Positions 5,627-9,418 of a DNA stretch of 9,418 nucleotides are shown here, piece after piece (within the stretch, counting starts at the first letter, position 1; each line of letters begins with the position of its first letter). Made by a program: the position numbers and the translations under genes. Source of the DNA: an uncultured Bacilli bacterium. GTDB taxonomy: Bacteria > Bacillota_I > Bacilli_A > RF39 > UBA660. The DNA is taken from positions 1 through 9,418 of the forward strand of contig CAKPNA010000015.1 in assembly GCA_934168275.1 (NCBI GenBank). Direction: 5' to 3'. The notes below the pieces were generated by a model. The model saw only the letters and a program-made list of their open reading frames with translations. It made no database searches and was not told the origin of the DNA.

Positions 5627-6025
5627 ATGAAAGATAGATTACTTAAATTATTAAATAATTCTTATAGTCCTTATTCTAAGTTTAGAGTAAGTTCCATAGT
5701 AGTTTTAAAAGATGGTAAAAGTTATGATGGAGTTAATATTGAAAACTCTTCTTATGGTGCGACAGTATGTGCTGAAAGAGTAGCTATTTTTAAAGCAGTA
5801 AGCGAAGGATATCGTAAAGGAGACTTTAAAAAACTATATGTTATGTGTGATAGTCCTAAAATAAGTAGTAGTTGTTTTATATGTAGACAAGTTATTTGCG
5901 AGTTTTTTAAGCCGGATGATGAAATAATATTTATGAATAATTTAGGAGAAGAAGAAAGACACAAAGTATCTGAAGTATGCCCATATCCATTTGATAATGA
6001 TGATTTAGAGGAGGCTAAAAAATGA
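5627..6025 (+). CDS. cdd: Cytidine deaminase
   Basis: 132 residues, the usual length for the small tetrameric zinc enzyme that converts cytidine and deoxycytidine to the uridine forms in pyrimidine salvage. YSPYSKFRV (13-21) and NIENSSYGATVCAERVAIFKAV (37-58) match the family. Zinc ligands would be Cys48, Cys83 and Cys86; Glu50 is the catalytic proton carrier. In the second motif the usual Pro before the first Cys is Ser, giving SCFICRQV (82-89); all three Cys remain. ATG 5627 follows AAGGAGG (5614-5620) by 6 nt. The stop overlaps the era start by 4 nt, so the two are probably translationally coupled. The cdd-era order is common in Bacillota. Confidence 0.92.
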   Translation: MKDRLLKLLNNSYSPYSKFRVSSIVVLKDGKSYDGVNIENSSYGATVCAERVAIFKAVSEGYRKGDFKKLYVMCDSPKISSSCFICRQVICEFFKPDDEIIFMNNLGEEERHKVSEVCPYPFDNDDLEEAKK

Positions 6026-6909
6026 AAAGCGGTTTTATATCTTTAGTTGGACGTCCTAACGTAGGCAAGTCCACTTTACTTAATGCTTTAATTGGTAAAA
6101 AAATAGCAATTACTTCTAATAAACCACAAACAACAAGAAATATCATTCAAGGTATTTATACTGATTCCGAAGTTCAAATGGTATTCGTTGATACTCCCGG
6201 TATTCATAAACCCAAGAATAGACTAGGCAAGGTATTAAACAAACAAGCCTATTTTACTATTAATGATGTTGATGTAATCTTATTTTTAGTAGATATTACT
6301 GAGTCTCTTGGTAGTGGTGATAAGTTTATCCTAGAAGTATTAAAAAATGCTAACAAACCTGTAATATTAGTTATTAACAAAATAGATTTATTACCAAAAG
6401 AAAAGATATTAGAAAAGATTAGTGAATATAAAGACTTATATAACTTTGAAGAAATAGTACCAGTATCTGCTATAAAGAAAGATAACGTTGATAGATTAAG
6501 AGAAGTATTAAAAAAATATTTACCTGATAATATTAAATTCTATGATGATCAAACATACACTAACGTATCTACTAACTTCTTAATTAGTGAAATAGTAAGA
6601 GAAAAAATACTTAATTTAACTGAAGAAGAAGTACCACATAGTATTACTTGTATTGTTGAAGATATTAAACAAACTAAAGATTTATTAAGTATTAATGTTC
6701 TAATAGTATTAGATAGAGAAAACTTAAAGAAAATCATTATTGGTAAACAAGGAAGTATGCTAAAAGAAATTGGTAGAAGAAGTAGAATAGAGTTAGAGAA
6801 CATGTTTAATACTAAAGTATATCTAGAACTTTATGTTAAAGTAATTCCCAAATGGCGTGATAAAGAAAGTTTCTTAAATGAACTAGGTTATAAAGAATTT
6901 AATAATTAA
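6022..6909 (+). CDS. era: GTPase Era
   Basis: 295 residues, the normal length. Era binds the 3' end of 16S rRNA and assists 30S assembly, linked to cell-cycle control. The GTPase motifs are in order: GRPNVGKS (10-17, G1), TTRN in the switch region (37-40, G2), DTPG (57-60, G3), NKID (119-122, G4) and SAI (149-151, G5). The C-terminal KH RNA-binding domain (about 200-285) has IIIGKQGSMLKEIG (238-251) with its GxxG loop and the YVKVIPKWRD segment (271-280). A strong GAGGAGG (6008-6014) inside the end of cdd sets the start, which overlaps the cdd stop. Nothing is missing. Confidence 0.97.
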   Translation: MKSGFISLVGRPNVGKSTLLNALIGKKIAITSNKPQTTRNIIQGIYTDSEVQMVFVDTPGIHKPKNRLGKVLNKQAYFTINDVDVILFLVDITESLGSGDKFILEVLKNANKPVILVINKIDLLPKEKILEKISEYKDLYNFEEIVPVSAIKKDNVDRLREVLKKYLPDNIKFYDDQTYTNVSTNFLISEIVREKILNLTEEEVPHSITCIVEDIKQTKDLLSINVLIVLDRENLKKIIIGKQGSMLKEIGRRSRIELENMFNTKVYLELYVKVIPKWRDKESFLNELGYKEFNN

Positions 6910-6959
6910 GTATAAAATATCTAAAAACTACTCAATATATAATAAGAGGTGGATAGTTC

Positions 6960-7046
6960 ATGAAAAAAGAATATTGGGAATTATTTAAACAGACTGGTGA
7001 GATAAAATATTATTTACAATATATAAAAGCAAAAACAGAGGAATAG
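6960..7046 (+). CDS. yqzL: YqzL-family microprotein
   Basis: A 28-residue frame begins at ATG 6960, 7 nt after AGAGGTGG (6945-6952). It starts MKKEYWELFKQTGEIKYYL, which matches the YqzL pattern (aromatic, Trp-x-x-F, Q-T-G-x-I-x-x-Y-L) of the small proteins encoded between era and recO in Bacillus. Position and sequence agree. Its function is not known to me. Its last codons contain the GAGGAA that serves as the recO ribosome site, and recO begins 4 nt after its stop. Confidence 0.85.
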   Translation: MKKEYWELFKQTGEIKYYLQYIKAKTEE

Positions 7047-7050
7047 TATT

Positions 7051-7773
7051 GTGAAAGTAGAAGGAATAGTAGTAAGTGCTGTTGATTATAAAGAATCTAG
7101 TAAAATACTAAACATATATACTAAAGAATTAGGTATTATTGGTGTTATGGCCAGAGGTAGTAAAAAGATTAAAAGTACATTATCCGGAGTTAGTGATAAA
7201 CTTACTTATGGAGTATTTTATCTAGAATATAAAGAAGGTAAGTTATCTAATTTATTAGATGTAGATATAATTAATAATTTTAAAAATATTAAGAAAGATA
7301 TTCTTTTAATGGGTTATTCATTATATCTTACTGATTTAGTAGTCCAAGTAGTTAAAAATGATAATGATAAACAAATATATGCTGACTATATAGCCGCTTT
7401 AATTAAAATAAATGACTTATATGATCCCATGGTAATAAGTAATATCTTAGAACTTAAAATGTTAAACTATTTAGGAATAAAACCTATCTTAGATAAGTGC
7501 TGTAAATGTGGTAGCAGTATCGATATTATAACAGTATCTAGTTATGCCGGCGGATATATCTGCAAGAATTGTTATACTAATGAATTTATTGTCGATATCA
7601 AAACTATTAAATTACTAAGAATGTTTTATTATATAGATATATCTAAAATAAGTAAAATAGATGTATCAGATAATATTAAAAAAGAAATAAATGACTTTAT
7701 TGATGAATATTATGATAGATATGCTGGACTATATTTAAAAAGTAAAGAATTCCTGAAAAAAATATCTAGTTAA
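7051..7773 (+). CDS. recO: DNA repair protein RecO
   Basis: 240 residues. RecO works with RecR (and RecF) to load RecA onto SSB-coated single strands and to anneal complementary strands. The N-terminal OB fold (about 1-78) has VEGIVVSAVDYKESSKIL.IYTKELGIIGVMARG (3-36). A helical part follows, with LGIKPILDKCCKCG (141-154). The zinc site is Cys150 or Cys151 with Cys153, and Cys171/Cys174 in YICKNC (169-174). Start is GTG; its ribosome site GAGGAA (7038-7043) lies inside yqzL, implying coupled expression. The cdd-era-yqzL-recO order is that of many Bacillota. glyQS, often next, is absent and sporulation genes follow. Confidence 0.93.
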   Translation: MKVEGIVVSAVDYKESSKILNIYTKELGIIGVMARGSKKIKSTLSGVSDKLTYGVFYLEYKEGKLSNLLDVDIINNFKNIKKDILLMGYSLYLTDLVVQVVKNDNDKQIYADYIAALIKINDLYDPMVISNILELKMLNYLGIKPILDKCCKCGSSIDIITVSSYAGGYICKNCYTNEFIVDIKTIKLLRMFYYIDISKISKIDVSDNIKKEINDFIDEYYDRYAGLYLKSKEFLKKISS

Positions 7774-7805
7774 TAAATATATTATTCATAAAATATCTAA
7801 GTATA

Positions 7806-7820
7806 CATATATATTACTAG
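7806..7820 (+). promoter_or_regulatory. Shared 15-nt element upstream of spoIVFA
   Basis: This is an exact copy of the 15 bases before spoIIIAH (3508-3522). A partial SigE-like -35, TCATAAA (7786-7792), lies 13 nt upstream. The last bases overlap the AGGTGAT ribosome site (7819-7825), so a transcript from here would have a very short leader. Confidence 0.4.
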
Positions 7821-7828
7821 GTGATATT

Positions 7829-8437
7829 ATGAATAATATTGATACTTGTAAATATTTAGAAAAGATTAAAAAAAAGAATAGTAATAAAGAAAATAAATTT
7901 ATGTTATATATCAAAAATATTAGTGAAAGATTATTATTATCGGTACTAATATTTTTAATTATGGCTATAAGCATTAAAAAAATAAATGGAGCAAGAGAGT
8001 TTATTACTAAAAATATATATACAGATAACATCTCTTTAGCCAAAATAAAGAATTTATATGATAAATATTTAGGAGGTATTATCCCATTCGACACTAAAGA
8101 TAAGAATAATCAAATGGTATTTAAAGATACCCTTAATTATAAAAGTAAAAGTAAATACTTAGACGGTGTTGAATTAACAGTTGATAATAAATATTTAGTA
8201 CCCGTTATTAAAAGTGGGTTAGTAGTATTTATTGGTAGTAAAGATGATTATAACAACGTAATTATTATTCAAGGAGAAGATGGTATTGATATTTGGTATG
8301 GTAATATGGAAACAGCTTCTGTTAAACTATATGATTATATTGATGCTGGAAGTTTACTCGGAGAAGTAAAAGATGACAAATTATATTTAGTATACTCTAA
8401 AAATGGTGAAATACTAAATTATGAGGATTATTTGTAG
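7829..8437 (+). CDS. spoIVFA: SpoIVFA-like regulator of the SpoIVFB protease
   Basis: 202 residues: a polar Lys-rich cytoplasmic part (1-33), one membrane helix (about 34-50), and an extracytoplasmic degenerate M23/LytM-like domain (about 105-202). The domain keeps its framework (VPVIKSGLVVFIG, IDIWYGNM, DAGSLLGEV, closing EILNYEDYL) but lacks the metal ligands: the H-x-H strand reads YLVYS (186-190) and the first His/Asp motif is absent, so it is not expected to be a hydrolase. In B. subtilis SpoIVFA tethers and inhibits SpoIVFB until SpoIVB and CtpB cut it, and brings the complex to SpoIIIAH-SpoIIQ. spoIVFB follows after 2 nt, which makes this assignment strong although sequence alone gives only an inactive LytM-like protein. 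ATG follows AGGTGAT (7819-7825). Confidence 0.78.
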   Translation: MNNIDTCKYLEKIKKKNSNKENKFMLYIKNISERLLLSVLIFLIMAISIKKINGAREFITKNIYTDNISLAKIKNLYDKYLGGIIPFDTKDKNNQMVFKDTLNYKSKSKYLDGVELTVDNKYLVPVIKSGLVVFIGSKDDYNNVIIIQGEDGIDIWYGNMETASVKLYDYIDAGSLLGEVKDDKLYLVYSKNGEILNYEDYL

Positions 8438-8439
8438 TA

Positions 8440-9195
8440 ATGATTGAGTTTCACTATACATATCTCTTTATAGCATTTAGTTTTATCATTACCGGTCATG
8501 TCAAAGATTTATTAGTATTTACTTCAATCATTATCTTTCACGAATTAGGACACTATCTAATGGCTAAAATAAATAAAGTAAAAGTAAAAAAAATCACTAT
8601 ATATCCTTTCGGAGGCATTACAACATTAGATACTCTAATAAATATTAATATTAATCGTGAATTACTAATCGCCATGGGTGGTATATTATCGCAATCAATT
8701 TATATGATAATAATAATTATATTATATAAGTATGGCTTTGTCAGAGAATATATCTATAACTTATATACTAGATATAATAACTCTATCTTATATTTTAACT
8801 TACTACCTATAGTATCTTTAGATGGCTTTAAAATACTTAACTTAACACTTAGTAAAATATTCCCCTTTGATATATCTAATAAATTATCTTTAGGTATATC
8901 TTTTATTACATTAATACTTATACTGATAGTTAACTATTATACCTTTAATTATACTTTATTATTAGTACTCAGTGTTCTTATTATTAATATTGTTAACTAT
9001 TATAAAGACTTAAACTATATATTTAATAAGTTCTTAGTTGAAAGGTATTTATATAACATAAGTTATTCTAAAGAAAAGATTGTTAATAATAAAAAGAAAA
9101 TGTATAAAGACTATCGCCATATATTTAAAAATGGTAATAAATATTTAACAGAAAAGAAATATTTGTATGATAAGTATAATAAATTGTTGAAATAA
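8440..9195 (+). CDS. spoIVFB: SpoIVFB-type intramembrane metalloprotease (pro-SigK processing)
   Basis: 251 residues with about six membrane segments. It is an M50 (site-2) protease: HELGH at 34-38 supplies two zinc His and the catalytic Glu35, PFGGITTL (56-63) follows, and NLLPIVSLDG (120-129) supplies Asp128. SpoIVFB cuts pro-SigK in the outer forespore membrane to release active SigK. The final 55 residues are strongly basic and soluble (KFLVERYLYN...MYKDYRHIF...). B. subtilis SpoIVFB is longer and ends in a CBS domain, which I cannot recognise here. The start follows the spoIVFA stop by 2 nt; a weak GAGGA (8423-8427) lies 12 nt upstream, so coupling is likely. No sigK gene is in the window. 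A promoter for the next unit overlaps its stop codon. Confidence 0.88.
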   Translation: MIEFHYTYLFIAFSFIITGHVKDLLVFTSIIIFHELGHYLMAKINKVKVKKITIYPFGGITTLDTLINININRELLIAMGGILSQSIYMIIIIILYKYGFVREYIYNLYTRYNNSILYFNLLPIVSLDGFKILNLTLSKIFPFDISNKLSLGISFITLILILIVNYYTFNYTLLLVLSVLIINIVNYYKDLNYIFNKFLVERYLYNISYSKEKIVNNKKKMYKDYRHIFKNGNKYLTEKKYLYDKYNKLLK

Positions 9196-9215
9196 AGAAA
9201 TAAATGTATTATAAT
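9187..9215 (+). promoter_or_regulatory. Strong SigA-type promoter of the riboswitch transcript
   Basis: TTGAAA (9187-9192), a 17-nt spacer and a perfect TATAAT (9210-9215). The -35 covers the last codons of spoIVFB, next to its stop (9193-9195). The predicted start near 9222 is right at the 5' side of the aptamer P1 helix. Confidence 0.85.
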
Positions 9216-9223
9216 TTAATTAC

Positions 9224-9307
9224 ATCTTATAAAGAGTGATTGAGGGACTAGCCCGTTGAAATCACACCAACCTATTAGATTAGGTGGTAATGCTAGAGCT
9301 ATAAGAT
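9224..9307 (+). ncRNA. SAM-I-clan (S-box) riboswitch aptamer without an obvious P4
   Basis: P1 is 9224-9231 with 9300-9307 (8 bp). P2 is GTGATT/AATCAC (9236-9241, 9260-9265). A kink-turn follows, with tandem G-A pairs (9242-9243, 9258-9259) and bulge GTT (9255-9257). P2b is GGG/CCC (9244-9246, 9252-9254). The hallmark GAGGGACTAGCCC (9242-9254) and CAACC are present. P3 is ACCTA/TAGGT (9270-9274, 9281-9285). The P2 loop CTAG (9248-9251) can pair with CTAG (9293-9296), replacing the usual CTGG/CCAG pseudoknot. Only AGC separates this from P1, so the normal P4 hairpin is missing. The family senses S-adenosylmethionine and usually controls methionine, cysteine or SAM genes; the controlled gene is off the right edge. 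Confidence 0.85.
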
Positions 9308-9335
9308 AATTTTTACATTCAAGTAAAATTATCTT
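9303..9335 (+). promoter_or_regulatory. Antiterminator of the SAM riboswitch
   Basis: AAGATAATTTT (9303-9313) pairs perfectly over 11 bp with AAAATTATCTT (9325-9335). It uses the 3' strand of P1 and part of the terminator stem, so it excludes both. With SAM bound P1 forms and the terminator wins; without SAM the antiterminator allows read-through. Confidence 0.8.
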
Positions 9336-9347
9336 GGATGTTTTTTT
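9315..9347 (+). terminator. Riboswitch-controlled intrinsic terminator
   Basis: ACATTCAAG (9315-9323) pairs with CTTGGATGT (9333-9341), with one T-G pair, around a 9-nt loop. T7 at 9341-9347 follows. It competes with the antiterminator at 9303-9335. Confidence 0.88.
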
Positions 9348-9418
9348 ATTAAATAGGAAAGTTCTTCAAAAAAATAATTTGAAAAATTTGTAAATTCTAT
9401 TGTTAAATATTAATTAAT
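9348..9418 (+). other. A+T-rich leader of the gene beyond the right edge
   Basis: No start codon with a ribosome site is visible, so the riboswitch-controlled gene begins outside the window. TTGAAA (9379-9384) with TTAAAT (9403-9408) at 18 nt could be a weak second promoter that bypasses the riboswitch, but in DNA this A+T-rich it may be chance. Confidence 0.25.

Noticed and set aside
7829..8437. The M23-like domain as an active peptidoglycan hydrolase
   Set aside because: The metal-binding His and Asp residues are missing, and the adjacent spoIVFB points to the inactive SpoIVFA role.

Overview
The window is a stretch of very A+T-rich chromosome (GC well under a third by eye) from an endospore-forming member of the Bacillota. 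TGG is used for Trp and TGA is a real stop (gerM and cdd end in TGA), so this is the standard bacterial code, not the Mycoplasma code. A GerE close to the Bacillus protein, a SigK-type promoter in front of it and a SpoIVFA/SpoIVFB pair point towards a Bacilli-like sporulation programme. An uncultured low-GC, gut-type lineage is my guess; the exact taxon cannot be fixed from this window.

Layout. Bases 78-1652 (minus strand) hold a polytopic membrane protein that looks like a GT-C type glycosyltransferase. A 119-bp divergent promoter region separates it from a plus-strand gene for a SipW-type secreted protein (1772-2320), followed closely by recX (2340-2948). A sporulation block comes next: an unrecognised small lipoprotein (2993-3493), spoIIIAH (3540-4055), gerE (4138-4344, with a terminator) and gerM (4417-5367). 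A tRNA-Arg(UCU) with its own promoter and terminator (5369-5543) separates this from a housekeeping operon: cdd, era, the 28-residue yqzL microgene and recO (5627-7773). spoIVFA and spoIVFB follow (7829-9195). The window ends with a strong promoter, a SAM-I-clan riboswitch that lacks an obvious P4 helix, and its terminator (9187-9347). The controlled gene lies beyond the right edge.

How the genes fit together. In Bacillus subtilis SpoIIIAH, GerM and SpoIVFA/SpoIVFB meet at the SpoIIIA-SpoIIQ complex in the outer forespore membrane. SpoIVFB cleaves pro-SigK, SigK transcribes gerE, and GerE then reshapes the late SigK regulon. This window therefore holds pieces of the whole stage III to stage V mother-cell pathway within about 6 kb, interleaved with DNA-repair and ribosome-assembly genes.

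Most of the novelty is regulatory. The gerE leader has a SigK promoter, a palindrome resembling paired GerE boxes, and a long-range inverted repeat that could hide the gerE Shine-Dalgarno only in read-through RNA. An identical 15-nt element lies in front of spoIIIAH and spoIVFA, with a 13/15 match in front of gerM. I see no mobile element, CRISPR array, phage gene or obvious defence system.
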